A stretch of DNA of 64,000 nucleotides from Acanthosepion esculentum. Its lineage: Eukaryota > Mollusca > Cephalopoda > Sepiida > Sepiidae. This document shows positions 1 through 10,632 of this stretch, in pieces; positions within the stretch are counted from its first letter, which is position 1; each line of letters opens with the position of its first letter. A model generated the notes under the pieces. The model was not told the DNA's origin, searched no databases, and saw nothing but the letters and a program-made list of their open reading frames with translations. The translations under genes were made by a program, and so were the position numbers. The stretch is taken from positions 22,297,621-22,361,620 of the forward strand of contig OZ038495.1 in NCBI GenBank assembly GCA_964036315.1. Reading direction: 5' to 3'.

Positions 1-22
1 TAATAATAATAATAATAATAAT

Positions 23-79
<57 letters not shown>
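1..79. repeat. (TAA)n then (AT)n microsatellite
   Basis: About ten TAA units pass directly into an (AT)n tract that ends where the palindrome at 76-190 begins. Confidence 0.95.
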
Positions 80-81
<2 letters not shown>

Positions 82-190
82 GTTGGATTGATGTGAGTTT
101 GTGACCCTGGGTTTCACGCTTTTGAGATCGTCAGACGATAGCAAACGCGTGAAACCTAGGGTCACAAACTCACATCAATCCAACCAAATA
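76..190. repeat. 115-bp near-perfect palindrome containing a hammerhead-like core
   Basis: The sequence is symmetric about base 133. Arms 76-119 and 147-190 match almost base for base, and the inner ATCGTC/GACGAT also pairs. On the minus strand CTGACGA (134-128) is followed by GAAAC (115-111) and then GGGTC, the order of a hammerhead core. The flank at 191-236 and both arms resemble the unit at 38830-38950. This looks like two head-to-head copies of the start of that unit, next to PLE-1. Confidence 0.8.
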
Positions 191-286
191 TGTTAGCTCT
201 ATCTCTGATATTGAGCGCTTTCTAATAAGTACCGCGCATAAATAATAATATATATAATATATTACACATATATATATTTATATTTA

Positions 287-287
287 T

Positions 288-353
<66 letters not shown>
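287..353. repeat. (CA)n/(AT)n microsatellite
   Basis: A CA tract runs into an AT tract that ends at the 5' side of the PLE-1 coding remnant. Confidence 0.95.
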
Positions 354-357
<4 letters not shown>

Positions 358-360
358 ATA

Positions 361-2026
361 ACACAATCACTACCTTACCCAAGAACCACAAATTCAACCA
401 CCCTGATTACACAAAAAGGTTTTATACATGGGATATTAGCAGCTTCCATCACAAATACCATCGATACTACACTATCCAGGAGATACATACAAACACTAAA
501 AAACTTGTCCATGTAGAAAAACATTATTATAATTACATCCGACAAAGGAGGCGGTATAGTCATAATGGACACCAACGTCTACATTAAAAAATTAGAATCT
601 CTCTTAAACAATGACAGTACCTATATTAAACCAATGAACTTACCAAAAACACTGAAACACATAGGTTCAATAAAACTATCAAGAAACTATTAAAAAATGA
701 AAACAAATCTTGGTCTAGATTAACAGATTATTACCCCTCTATACCCACACTATATAGCTTACCCAAGACACACAAACCTGACATACCCATTTAGCCCACT
801 GTATCCGGAATTAACAGTGCACCCCACAATTTAGCTAGAATTATCACTAAAATCCTAACTCCATTCCTAGGCACCATCAGTACAAAACACATAAAACATT
901 CGTGTGACTTACTCCTAAGAATACAACATAAATATGATTAACATGTCTATGGCTTGTTTAGACATCAAATCACTACACACCAATATACCCATCATGAAAT
1001 ACCTTAATATACTAAAAAATCACCTCAATAAATCCAAGGATAAGCTTCCTCTTCTCGTTCACAAAATCATAAAGATATGTAAATTAATCACTAACCACTG
1101 TTTCTTTTCTTTCAATAACATATTCTACAAATAAAAATTCGGTTTACCCATGGGGTCACCTATGAATGGTGTCCTCGCTGGCCTCTTTCTTGAATTCTTA
1201 GAATCCGCTCCATTTAAACATATCATACCTAACAGCTCTACTTACCTAAGATACATTGATGACGTTCTCTTCTTTTTCCCCCAAGATACTAACATTTTAA
1301 AAATAATAGCTAAACCCAAGAAGGCTGAACCAATCATCAAACTCACAAACAAATTTGAAACAAATAACTCTCTACCTTTTCTTGATATCCTATTAATATG
1401 TAACGATAATAAATTAAATTTTAAAGTTTACCGAAAACCCACTAACAAAACTGACCTTATCAATTTGTATTCCCACCACAACCGGAGAATAAAATCTGGA
1501 ATAATTATAGGATTTTGCCTTAGAGCCCTCAGGATATGTATACATATACTGAATACATTAGTGAAGAAGAGGGTTAAATTGAGAACACAGTCAAACTTCT
1601 ACATTCCATATACAATTTTATCTTAATCGCAAAAAAACCGACATCACAAAATCCATAAAACCAAAACAAATACTTCCAACAAAAATTATACAAAATTCAT
1701 AATCCTACCCTCCAACACTTCAATTAAACTCGCAAATGAATTAGCTATCGTTGACACGAAGATCGTTACCACCACCTCCAAGACTGTCAGAGATATAATC
1801 AGGATGAAAAATAAAACAAACACCAATTGACATGCGTGAGTATAAAAATCAAATGTCAACAGTGCAATAACATGTACATTGGGGAGACATCACACGATCT
1901 AAAAGTCCACATCCAGGAACACAAAGAAGACTTGCGATTAGATAGACATTCAAACTTTCTCGTCTTACATCGCAACGACGTGGGACATAACTTTAATTAT
2001 ACCAATACCAGCCTTATTAAGAAATG
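361..2026 (+). pseudogene. Penelope-like element PLE-1: broken reverse transcriptase plus GIY-YIG endonuclease
   Basis: This is the coding remnant of a Penelope-like retroelement, whose protein joins a reverse transcriptase to a C-terminal GIY-YIG endonuclease. In order: SDKGGGIVIMD (538-570, frame 1), SLPKTHKPD (frame 3, near 765-790), LDIKSLHTNIP (from about 958), LPMGSPMNG after 1140, the catalytic box YIDD (1252-1263), LPFLD and KVYRKPTNK (near 1370-1455), SHHN (near 1470), KIVTTTSKTVRDI (near 1760) and MYIGETS (1872-1892) in the endonuclease. Damage: a frameshift near 660, a second near 935, a stop at 514-516, a single nonsense codon at 1132-1134 inside an otherwise open frame, and frameshifts or stops after about 1530. 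The YIDD box is intact, so decay looks moderate. (AT)n tracts flank it on both sides. Homology to PLEs is secure; the exact ends are not. Confidence 0.88.
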
Positions 2027-2440
2027 AACATAACCCTTTAAAGAGAAAATATTATGAAAACATATTCATAGCAATACTACCAACTATTATCACACGTATA
2101 AAAAACTACATTACTTCACCATTTTTCTACAGATCCTTTATTCAATGAAGATAAAAAAAAGCACAAGATATGCTTTAATGAAAAAAAATCAAACCAAAAC
2201 AAAATTTCTCAAAACATCCTGCTGCGTTTCACTAATTTTTACACACTTTAGCGCCCAGAATATTTGTCACGTATATTTAAATATTATCTGTTACTTCATT
2301 ACACGTGACACGTATCTAACCAATAAAAAATAACCAAACACAGCGTAGCATTAATCTGTGTTTCTTTGATTTTATAATTTTTTATCATTTCTATCTTGAT
2401 CTCTGACGAAGCTTTAATAAAATGAAACATATTAGATTGA
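2027..2440 (+). mobile_element. Probable 3' untranslated part of PLE-1
   Basis: This AT-rich stretch follows the endonuclease remnant and ends before the (AT)n tract at 2466. At 2403-2428 CTGACGA is followed 14 bases later by GAAAC, the spacing of a hammerhead core; stem II is not convincing here. Assignment to PLE-1 rests on position only. Confidence 0.45.
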
Positions 2441-2463
2441 GATCTTAATTGTTCTTTTACCTA

Positions 2464-2465
<2 letters not shown>

Positions 2466-2536
<71 letters not shown>
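2466..2536. repeat. (AT)n microsatellite
   Basis: Pure AT dinucleotide tract between PLE-1 and the following SINE. Confidence 0.97.
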
Positions 2537-2541
<5 letters not shown>

Positions 2542-2918
2542 AGCTGAGTGGTTAGAACGTTCGCTTCCTGACCATGAGACCCGGGTACGAATCTCGTTCT
2601 CGATTTGATGTTATCGGACTGGATCGATGTCGGTTTGGAAAGTACCTGAAAAGCATACCACGAATTGACCCAAGTGTGAGTGAAATTGGGTAGTCAGCTT
2701 GAGCGTGGTCTTCTTGTTCAAATTGTTGATTACGCTAGATAACACGCTCTCTCCCAGAAACTGTAAGTAAGGTCTGCTCAGTATCCTTGAAGTAGAAACC
2801 ACATCTGGGCTCTGTGGGTGTTAAGCAAACACAAAATGTGCCTGAGCTAGCGACTGCAAAAGGAATTGGATAGCCGCCCTAGTAGACGGGTATCCTTGAA
2901 TAAAAGTGGCCAGCTGTT

Positions 2919-2920
<2 letters not shown>
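2537..2920 (+). mobile_element. tRNA-derived SINE, family B
   Basis: The start resembles a tRNA with pol III promoter elements: an A-box-like TAGCTGAGTGGTTAGAACG and a B-box-like GGTACGAATCTC about 40 bases on. A body of about 330 bp with no coding signal follows, ending in an (ATCT)n tail at 2921. The tRNA-like head, unrelated body and simple-repeat tail are the usual SINE layout. No second copy was found in the window. Confidence 0.7.
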
Positions 2921-2994
<74 letters not shown>

Positions 2995-2995
2995 A
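2921..2995. repeat. (ATCT)n microsatellite, SINE tail
   Basis: Tetranucleotide tract directly 3' of the family B SINE. The Tc1-like element begins immediately after it. Confidence 0.95.
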
Positions 2996-2997
2996 TA

Positions 2998-4247
2998 CAC
3001 AGGGATTGAACAAAATAATTGAAACACTTGTTAAATTCAAAGAAAATTTATTTAATATGGAGTTGGTCGTCTTTTAGCCTCACAGACAGCTTGAATAAGT
3101 CTAGGAATGGAATCATACAGATTCCTGACTTCATCCAGAGGAATTTTCAGTCATTCTTCTATTAAAACCTTCTCCAGCTCTTTACGACACGAAGGTGGAG
3201 GATAGCGGCTCCTAACTTGTTGCTCCCAAATGCACCACAAATGTTCAATAATATTGATATCTGGAGATAGGGGAGGCCACTCCATGTGTTCTAGTTCACA
3301 TTCATGCTCTTCATACCAATTCTTAACCACTCAAGCGGTATGTATTGGAAGATGCAGTCACTATGAGGGAATAAAGTCTGGGCCATTGGATGAACATGAT
3401 CTCCCAAAATGTTCAGGTAATCTTTGCTGTTGATTCTACCATGCAGGGCAACTATTGGACTGAGACATTTCCATGATATGGCGGCCCAAACTATCATTGA
3501 TCAACCACCATGCTTCACTGTTGGAGGAAAGCAGTCAGGGTTGTAAGCTCCTTTGGGCTGCCTCCACACATAAACTTGTCCTGAAGTTGGAAAAAGAGAA
3601 AAACTGGACTTGTTTGAGAATATGACTTACTTCCATTGGTCTGCAGACCAGGTATTGTGATCTCTGCATCACTTCAACCTCTTTTGAATGTTGTGAGTGG
3701 AGAGAAGAGGTTTCCTCATGGCGGCTCTTCCATGATATGCAGCCTTATGGAGCTCACGGCGAACAGTTTTATGTAGAAACTGAACTATTCACATGGTTAT
3801 TCAACTCAGCAGTCACTTTGGCCGCATTTGTCCGATGATTTTTTCCACACTGCGTTTCAATGCACGTCAGTTCCTGTCAGTAAGTTTGCAAGTCTGGCCC
3901 GAATTGCTACGGTTGCTAGAGGTCTTGCCCTGTTTCTTGAATTGCATCAGTGTTCTTGATATGGTAGCTCTTGAAAAACCAAACAGTTCAGCAACCTTAG
4001 TGATCGAGGCTCCTGCCATGCGAGCTCCAACAATTTGCTCTTTTTCGAACTCGGAGAGGTCAAGCATTTCGCTTAAATTTTACTAAATTCTAAAAATAAA
4101 TAAGACAAAGACAGTAAAATAGATAAATAAACGTATTGACCATAGATATAACCAGCAATTACGAAGTTTTAGTTAAAGTTCTTAATATAATAGGTCTTTG
4201 AAATATAGGAGTGGATTTTGCAACTGTTCCAATTATTTTGTCCAACT

Positions 4248-4251
<4 letters not shown>
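2998..4251 (-). mobile_element. Tc1-like DNA transposon, copy 1
   Basis: The ends are imperfect inverted repeats sharing ACAAAATAATTG (from about 3010) and CAATTATTTTGTCC (4230-4243). TA dinucleotides flank both sides, as expected for Tc1/mariner. It is about 1.25 kb, and copy 2 (5456-6400) is the same family in opposite orientation. Confidence 0.85.
3052..4067 (-). pseudogene. Tc1-like transposase remnant, copy 1
   Basis: This would be a DNA transposase of about 340 residues with an N-terminal helix-turn-helix and a DDE catalytic domain. The start at 4067 opens with MLDLSEFEKEQIVGARMAG, then AELFGFSRATISRTLMQF, a Tc1-type paired-like helix-turn-helix. Downstream the frame breaks repeatedly. 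Matches to copy 2 continue to the same stop (TAA at 3052-3054, after PTPY). The stretch holding the second catalytic aspartate is deleted: FQ is followed directly by Y at about 3340. It cannot encode an active enzyme. Confidence 0.85.

Positions 4252-4328
<77 letters not shown>
4251..4328. repeat. (AT)n microsatellite
   Basis: AT tract abutting the right end of Tc1-like copy 1, which appears to have inserted at or in it. Confidence 0.97.
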
Positions 4329-4330
<2 letters not shown>

Positions 4331-4815
4331 CAGCCATGAAGCAATGGATAGTAAACATATTTTTTAATTCACTAGACTTGACTAACACACTAAAAGTAAC
4401 TTCGATCGTCACTGCATATATCATTTTTGTTTTTCATGTTCCAGACGAAGCTATTATTAGTAAATAACGTTTTAGTTGTTATTTTTTTTATTTCCGCATT
4501 ATTGAATGTCAACGCATTGAAATCTTTTGTTTCATTTCATCTCACTATTAAAACTTTTTAATCTGCACCAAATCTCAAAATAAACTCTACCAATGTGAGT
4601 AAATTGCGAGTAAATAAAATACCATATCTATTTAGCTTGGAAAATGGCGTAGAACAAGATGGTGAGTTGAAGTCTGAAAATTGGCTCTACAATGGGCCTC
4701 TATGGTAAATCGGCAGAGTTTTTGTTTTAACAGTTTAATTTCTACGTGTGTGATTTTCATAAAATAATCTGTATTGTTTTTTTTTTCTTTTATAGTATAT
4801 ATCTTCTTTTATACT
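4329..4815. other. Unassigned AT-rich DNA
   Basis: No coding or repeat family was recognised. CAGACGAAGC near 4443 faintly resembles the CTGACGAAGC of the PLE-1 3' region. Confidence 0.5.
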
Positions 4816-5250
4816 TTATAAAAAGAAAATTACAATACTTTCGGCATTCAGTCTCCTCCTTCTGAAGCCACGCACTATCCAGCATCGTTTCCATTGATGG
4901 AAGTATTCCTGGAACACTTTTAGGGGGCGCGGATAGCGAGCAGCTGCCTCGTCGCCTTCTCTTGGATTTCCTAGATGTCTTGAAATCTTGTTCCTTTCAA
5001 GTGTGATTTTGTTTTGGAAGAGAAAAAAGTCGGACGAGGCAAGATCTGGTTGTATGGTGGTTGTCGAACATGGAGAACGTTGTGCTTGGCCCAAAACTGC
5101 TGCACAAGCCATGGCAATTGATGGAACCTCTGTGGTGTTGCGAGACGACCACACTGTACACACTTTCGTTCAAATCACTCCCATAAACAACGGATGTGAT
5201 CAAGGACGTTATAACTTTGCGTGTATGCGCGACAGAATTCAAAATCAATT
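4816..5250 (-). pseudogene. Mariner-like transposase, C-terminal fragment
   Basis: On the minus strand two overlapping frames together give the end of a mariner transposase: LGQAQRSPCSTTT next to a KHNVLHVRQPPY-like segment, then PDLASSDFFLF (the last catalytic-site region), TLERNKISRHLGN and FQEYFHQWKRCW. Members usually end with a tryptophan-rich motif like this. At least one frameshift lies near 5090, and the N-terminal two thirds are absent. No terminal repeats were seen. It sits between the two Tc1-like copies and is a different family. Confidence 0.75.
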
Positions 5251-5397
5251 TGTGCTAAGCAGCTTCACTCTGCACACTTTAGTTCTGTTACCGTAGCAAC
5301 AGTCACAATATCTTTTGATCAGTATCTGTCTATATTTCTGAAATGAGGTATTATGTACATTATTCGGACTATTGTCATCATCTTTGTCGCCATATTT

Positions 5398-5448
5398 ATT
5401 ACAACGTTTCGGCCGTTGTACGCTCCGACCTTCTTTAGGTTTATTTAT
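5398..5448 (-). other. Hammerhead-like hairpin, PLE-tail type
   Basis: The minus strand reads CTAAAGA, a stem with GGTC pairing to GGCC, then GAAACG. The same block with CTGAAGA and AGCC occurs at 21919-21955 on the plus strand. The first core motif has G changed to A, so this copy is probably inactive if it was ever a ribozyme. Confidence 0.4.
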
Positions 5449-5455
5449 CTAATTT

Positions 5456-6348
5456 ACAGGGCAAGACCTCTAGCAAACGTAGCAATTCGGGCCGGACTTG
5501 CAAACCTACTGACAGGAACCTATGTGCATTGAAACGCAGTGTGGCAAGAAATAATCGGACAAATGCGGCCAAAGTGACTGCTGAGTTGAATAATAATCTG
5601 AATAGTTCAGTTTGTACTAAAACTGCTCGTTGTGAGCTCCATAAGGCTGCATATCATGGAAGAGTCGCTGTAAGGGAACATCTTCTCTCCACTCGCAACA
5701 TTCAGAAGTAGTTGAAGTGGTGCAGAGATCACAATGCCTGGTCTGCAGACCAATGGAAGCAAGTCATATTGTCAGACCAGTTTTGCTCTTTTCCCAACTT
5801 CAGGGTAAGTTTATGTGTGGAGGCAGTCCAAAGAAGCTTACAACCCTGACTGTTTTATTCCAACAGTGAAGCATGGTGAAGGATTAGTGATAGTTTGGGC
5901 TGCTATATGATGGAAATGTCCCGGTCCAATAGTTGCACTGCGTGGTAGAATCAACAGCAAAGATTACCTGAACATTTTGGGTGATAATGTTCATCCAATG
6001 GCCCAGACTTTATACCCTGATGGTGACTGCATCTTCCAAGACGATAATGCTTCAATACACACTGCTTGAGTGGTTAAGAATTGGTATGAAGAGTATGAAT
6101 GTGAGCTAGAACATATGGAGTGGCCTCCCCAATCTCCAGATATCAATATTATTGAACATTTGTGGTGCATTTTGGAGCGACAAGAGTGGAGCCGCTATCC
6201 TCCACCGTCGTGTCTTAAAGAGCTAGAACAGGTGTTAATAGAAGAATGGCTGGAAATTCCTCTGGATGAAGTCAGGAAGCAGTATGATTCCATTCCTAGA
6301 CGTATTAACACTGTCTGTGAGGCTAAAGGAGGACCAACTCCATATTAA
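5456..6348 (+). pseudogene. Tc1-like transposase remnant, copy 2, with DD36E-type spacing
   Basis: This keeps most of the catalytic domain of the same transposase as copy 1. Visible landmarks: ILSDQ with the first aspartate near 5778, a WAAI region near 5900, FQDDNASIHTA with the second aspartate at about 6043-6045, and PQSPDINIIEHLW with the glutamate. Between the second aspartate and the glutamate I count 36 codons (one now a stop), where classical Tc1 has 34. DD36E families have been described in animals. Stops at 5709-5711, 5908-5910 and 6067-6069, plus frameshifts between 5711 and 5880, inactivate it. It ends at TAA 6346-6348 after PTPY. Confidence 0.85.
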
Positions 6349-6400
6349 ATAAGTTTTCTTTGAATTTAACAAGTGTTTCAATTATTTTGTCCAACCCCTG
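5456..6400 (+). mobile_element. Tc1-like DNA transposon, copy 2, 5'-truncated
   Basis: Homology with copy 1 begins abruptly at ACAGGGCAAGACC (5456), inside the transposase, so the left terminal repeat and helix-turn-helix are missing. The right terminal repeat is present (6370-6400) and flanked by TA. Confidence 0.85.
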
Positions 6401-6459
6401 TATTTCCTTCAAACTGTATTGCTGGTAATAATTTTTTTCAAAAAAGTATTGCTTGTAAT

Positions 6460-6625
6460 AGGTAACTATTTGCCCATAGCTGGGACTCTAACAGGTGCTA
6501 CTACCCCGGGTCAGGGTGGACCTAGGAACACCAGCAATTAAGAGGTGGTACCACGCTCCTCAAAACCTCCTGACCAGAGGCCTTGCTGCTGGATGTAGTT
6601 TAACGTCTTACCCAGGACGAGCTTT
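6460..6625 (+). repeat. Dispersed repeat R1, copy 1
   Basis: The block running from CTAACAGGTGCTAC through CACGCTCCTCAAAACC to ATGTAGTTTAACGTC recurs in reverse orientation at 26870-27055. It is GC-richer than its surroundings and shares CCCATAGCTGG with the reverse strand of the family A SINE body. Possibly part of a longer SINE. Confidence 0.7.
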
Positions 6626-6801
6626 TGTCTGAGCCCTTCATTTTAGATACATTCTCGCATAGCGATATTCTATAACTATAAAATACCAATGGAAATTCGA
6701 TTATTGTTTCGTTAAATAGTTGAGCTTAACAACTTTTACCAAATATTGCAATAACAACCTTTTGTGATGTCAACGAACACTCGTTGCCACATTTGTAACG
6801 T

Positions 6802-7135
6802 CAACGAATGTATATAATATTTTCTTGGAGAATTTTTCAAATATAAAGTGCGTCTTATACACCGAAAACATTCAATCGTCATTTTTTTATGTTTTTTACT
6901 TTTCAATGTTTTCAACGAATGTATATAATATTTTCTTGGGGAATTTTTCAAATATAAAGTGCGTCTTATACACCGAAAACTTTCAATCGTCATTTTTTAT
7001 GTTTTTTACTTTTCAATGTTTTGAACGAATGTATATAATATTTTCTTGGAGAATTTTTCAAATATAAAGTGCGTCTTATACACCGAAAACTTTCAATAGT
7101 CATTTTTTTATGTTTTTTACTTTTCAATGTTTTCA
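6802..7135. repeat. Tandem repeat, about 110 bp x 3
   Basis: Three consecutive near-identical units start at 6802, 6913 and 7023. Each carries ACGAATGTATATAATATTTT and AAAGTGCGTCTTATACACCG. They differ by only a few substitutions and single-base indels, which suggests recent expansion. The open frames seen in it come from the repetition. Confidence 0.93.
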
Positions 7136-8085
7136 GTGCCAAAAGCGTTCGATCTATGTCGACATCGACCGATCTAAATTTAGTTTCTCAAGGAAAAATG
7201 TCCGTTTTCCGGTGAAGGTTGAAATCTCTTCCGTTCATTCATTTCCGCTTATTTTAAAGAATAGGAGCGTTCATGCGCGTGTGTGACATTGTTTTGCTTA
7301 TATTTGCTGTTGGTTTTGTCTAAAAATGTTTGTAAATTAAACGGTTGTGCATGCATAGGCAGCTGGTTGTTGTCCTGTAAGACGAATGAGTACATTTCCT
7401 GTGTGTCTGAGTAGAGGTCTAAAGTGTTGGAATGGGAATAGGAAAGGTAGAAATTCATTTAAAAAAAGGATTATTATAAGAAAATGGAAATGTTTTGTGG
7501 GGGAAGTACTAAAAACTAAGGAAATTCTTCAAATATTTTCCCGTTTTTATTCCTTCTGTTAAATAAAAAATGTTAATATGCTTTTCCTTCAAGATTTTTT
7601 TTTCTGATCTGACGTAAACTTAAGTGATCCAGGTTGATAACCTTGATAAATAAACAGGCTTCTTCCATCCTTTTTCGGAACTTTACCGGCAAACATTTCC
7701 CAGGTGGGGCTTTGCAGATTTATCTCTCTCTACTTTAGATTGAACTGGCAAACATCCAATTTGAAATTAATGGGAGAAAAACTCAGGAAAGATTAAAAAG
7801 ATGTTAGAAACATTTTACACGATCTTTATAGACTTTGCTTGCCACGAGGGAGAAGCACTTAGCTGGAATCTACAAATGCTTTTGCCATTTGCAACTTTAC
7901 TGGAATTAGATTAAACAGCTTTGGTACCTTCTGATTAAGGCTCAGATATACTGGTTGATGGAAATTTGCACTATCACCGAAATGTGTTTTTTTCCGGTAT
8001 AGCTTCATTAAAAATAGTGCACCCAGACCTGCTTCGTGGCTGAGAGATTTACCTATTTTATACTCATATGTATGTGTAGTTATTT
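7136..8085. other. Unassigned DNA
   Basis: No recognised coding region, RNA gene or repeat. Short open frames show no family resemblance. Confidence 0.5.
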
Positions 8086-8215
8086 GGGCCATTTGTGTAA
8101 CGGTTAGCAAGCTTTTCTCGCTAGAACATTTACGACTGAGTAGTGAGTTCGATATTCACTGTGTGCCCCATACTTTCGGCATTGTGCCACATCTAAGCTA
8201 CACTTGAAAAATCAC
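8086..8215 (+). mobile_element. tRNA-derived SINE, family C, copy 1
   Basis: The tRNA-like head has TGTAACGGTTAGCAAGC (A-box region) and GTGAGTTCGATATTCAC (B-box region), followed by a body ending near TTGTGCCACATCTAAGC. The same order occurs at 30945 and 48170. Confidence 0.75.
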
Positions 8216-8553
8216 TATATGCGTAGTTATTTAAAAGCTTTAGGTGACAAAGGTTACTGTACGCTGGGAATAACTTCGTCTGGGTTCCTCTTCGCTCGGA
8301 CGTAGAGAGGTCGACAAGAAATTCTGTTCAACTAACCCGCTCTCAGTCAGAGAGCGTGCTCTGTATCTTTTTAGATCAGTCCATCTTGGGGTGGGGAGCC
8401 TTCTACTCCAAAACAAAATATATCTGTGAAAGGACAATATGAATAAAGACAAAAAGAAAATAATAAATAACGCGTTTCGTACTCTGATGGACTTTATCAA
8501 GGCAAAATTGTCTAGATCAGAGAAACGCGCCGGCTAAGAAAAGTTTTATTTTT

Positions 8554-8556
<3 letters not shown>
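8216..8556. other. SINE-like tail and PLE-tail-like segment
   Basis: At 8260-8410 lies a GC-richer block with AGAGAGCG inverted repeats; it shares only a short GAGGAACCCAGACG-like motif, on the opposite strand, with sequence near 25010. At 8470-8525 the minus strand reads TTGATAAAGTCC...GAAACGCG, repeated at 30300-30350 with the same flank (ATATTGTCC...). This pair looks like one PLE-tail family. Confidence 0.5.

Positions 8557-8622
<66 letters not shown>
8557..8622. repeat. (AT)n microsatellite
   Basis: Uninterrupted AT dinucleotide tract. Confidence 0.97.
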
Positions 8623-8625
<3 letters not shown>

Positions 8626-8970
8626 ATAATTCGTATAAGTGACGGTCAGGTATTGGTATGTTCTTAAGTGAATATCCCATATCTACACGTTCCATATTAG
8701 TTGATTTAAAAAGTGCTCTATAGGATGACCTAGAGCTTTATAAATATAGGTAACTATACTCGTGTCGAAAAACCTTCGAACTCTTGATTTAACAACAGCC
8801 AAATCAATCACGAAGGAAAAGAAGGTTTTAAAAAAAGAAAGAGCCAGGAACATGAAAGTCTGTCGAAAATAATCGCACAGATACAGGTTCAAGGCCCAAA
8901 GAAAAAAACCCGATACGAGTAAACAACTAACTAAAGAGCTCAATACAAGCGTAGAGCTAGAGTATAGTTA
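8623..8970. other. Unassigned DNA
   Basis: Nothing recognised between two (AT)n tracts. Confidence 0.5.

Positions 8971-9065
<95 letters not shown>
8971..9065. repeat. (AT)n microsatellite
   Basis: One of the longest AT tracts in the window. Confidence 0.97.
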
Positions 9066-9067
<2 letters not shown>

Positions 9068-9746
9068 AAATTTGGTTTGTCTGTTTTATCCTACCCTACC
9101 CACCATATTCCCGCGATTTTGCACCAATCTATTTTTATCTTTTTCGATCTCTACAAAGCATGTTGATGCTGAAATCTTTCTCTAATGAAAAACAAAAAAC
9201 AAAGTATTCGTCGGAAAAAAAACTTTCACATCAAAACCAACGAAATTTTGATCAAAGTTTATCGAAGAGTTGTCCGATAAGTGGCAACAAGTTATTACAA
9301 ATAATTGGGAAAATATATTTGAACAAAATATAATTGTATTTTATTTTTGAAGAATAATGTCGATAAACAAAAACGGAAATTAATTATGACTCGGACTAAT
9401 CGATTGGCAAACCGATTAGTAATTTCAGACGAGTTTTCTTGTGTTTATTTTTTCCCTGCGAAAATTATGTATCAATTTTTGAAACCAAAATATGAAAACT
9501 ATAATGTCCATATCGTGAGAGGCACATCGAAATATTTTCTATTCTGGCTTTTATCTGTTTTCTAATGATCAAAATAAGTTTTAACTATGCATTGATATAT
9601 TTACATTGCCTAATAATATTTCCATTTAAAATAGGTCATATTTTAATAATATTCTAATAATATTCTAATTATTACGAATAATATTTTAATATTCTGATAC
9701 TTTAATTGGAAAACGATATATAAATTTTGATATATCAGAATAATTT
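9066..9746. other. Unassigned AT-rich DNA upstream of PLE-2
   Basis: No reverse transcriptase motif was found here, so PLE-2 appears to be 5'-truncated. Confidence 0.5.
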
Positions 9747-10312
9747 TTTGAATATCAACGATAAAGTGGAAGAAACTTATTTCATATTCAACGTGAAACA
9801 AAAGGTTCGTAAAATATTTCAAAATAGAAAAGTGGACTTTCCTGACAAACACAACGAATCAAAATTTATTATTCTACTCACCAACTCTATCACAACTACA
9901 ACTGAAAAGAATTTATCCAGACATAACATAAAATGTGTTACAACTACTTCTAAAACAATAAAAGACTTAATATAAAACACAATAATAAACTAAAATTTGA
10001 TGGAGGAATTTACTCTGTCACCTGTAATAATTGCCACAAGGAATACATAGGTGAAACTTCAATGAATTTAAATAAAAGATTACATGAACAAAAAAGGGAT
10101 CTTTCACAAAACAACGCACTCAATGCATTAGTTACTCACCGTAATGAGTCTGATTTTGATTTAAAAAGGCTGATTTAATTAAAAGAGAAATTAATTTACT
10201 AAGACGAATATATATAAAAAGTGCTTTAACAGCTAGATCATCCATAGCAAATTTACATCCAGATTCTTACTACATCTCACCTTTTTTGGCAGATCTTCTA
10301 TTATCACAATAG
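9747..10312 (+). pseudogene. Penelope-like element PLE-2: 3' fragment with GIY-YIG endonuclease
   Basis: This fragment starts in the linker before the endonuclease (DKVEETYFIFNVKQKVRKIF, about 9760-9820), passes CVTTTSKTIKDLI (near 9935-9972), then a GGIYSVTCNNC...EYIGETSMNLNKRL stretch (about 10000-10075). GIY and YIG are both intact, more canonical than in PLE-1. A stop (9973-9975) and a frameshift divide linker from endonuclease, and a second frameshift lies at about 10165 after THRNESDFDL. The frame then continues through LIKREINLLRR and SPFLADLLLSQ to TAG at 10310-10312. The reverse transcriptase is absent. The TTSKT(I/V)(K/R)D(L/I)I segment shared with PLE-1 suggests related families. 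Confidence 0.85.
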
Positions 10313-10469
10313 GGAATATTTAATTACAAAAGTGATAAATCATAAAGAAAAGCAATGAAACCGTTTAGACTATAGACCCAAACACATATTTACAAAAAAT
10401 TAATTTAAATTTAAAATTTCAGCGTCCTCTCGAGTATAGAATAGTACTAACTGAAGGTCTCATGAACAC
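10313..10469. other. Possible 3' flank of PLE-2
   Basis: AT-rich, no recognisable motif; no hammerhead-like core was seen here. Confidence 0.3.
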
Positions 10470-10632
10470 AAGAGAAAGGGAGAGAGAGAGAGAGAGGGAG
10501 AGAGAGAGGAACATAGAGTAGGAAGGCGCGAGAGAGAGATAACAGAGAGAGAGGTAACAAAGGACAGAGAGAGAGAGAGCGAGAGGCACACAGTGAAGGA
10601 GGGAGCGAGAGAAAGAGAGAGAGTGAGAAAAA
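10470..10632. repeat. GA-rich low-complexity tract
   Basis: Impure (GAGAGA)n purine tract. The open frames across it are an artefact of base composition. Confidence 0.9.

Noticed and set aside
4198..4467. Many open frames encoding (IY)n or (YI)n
   Set aside because: They are read through (AT)n tracts and recur at every such tract on both strands.
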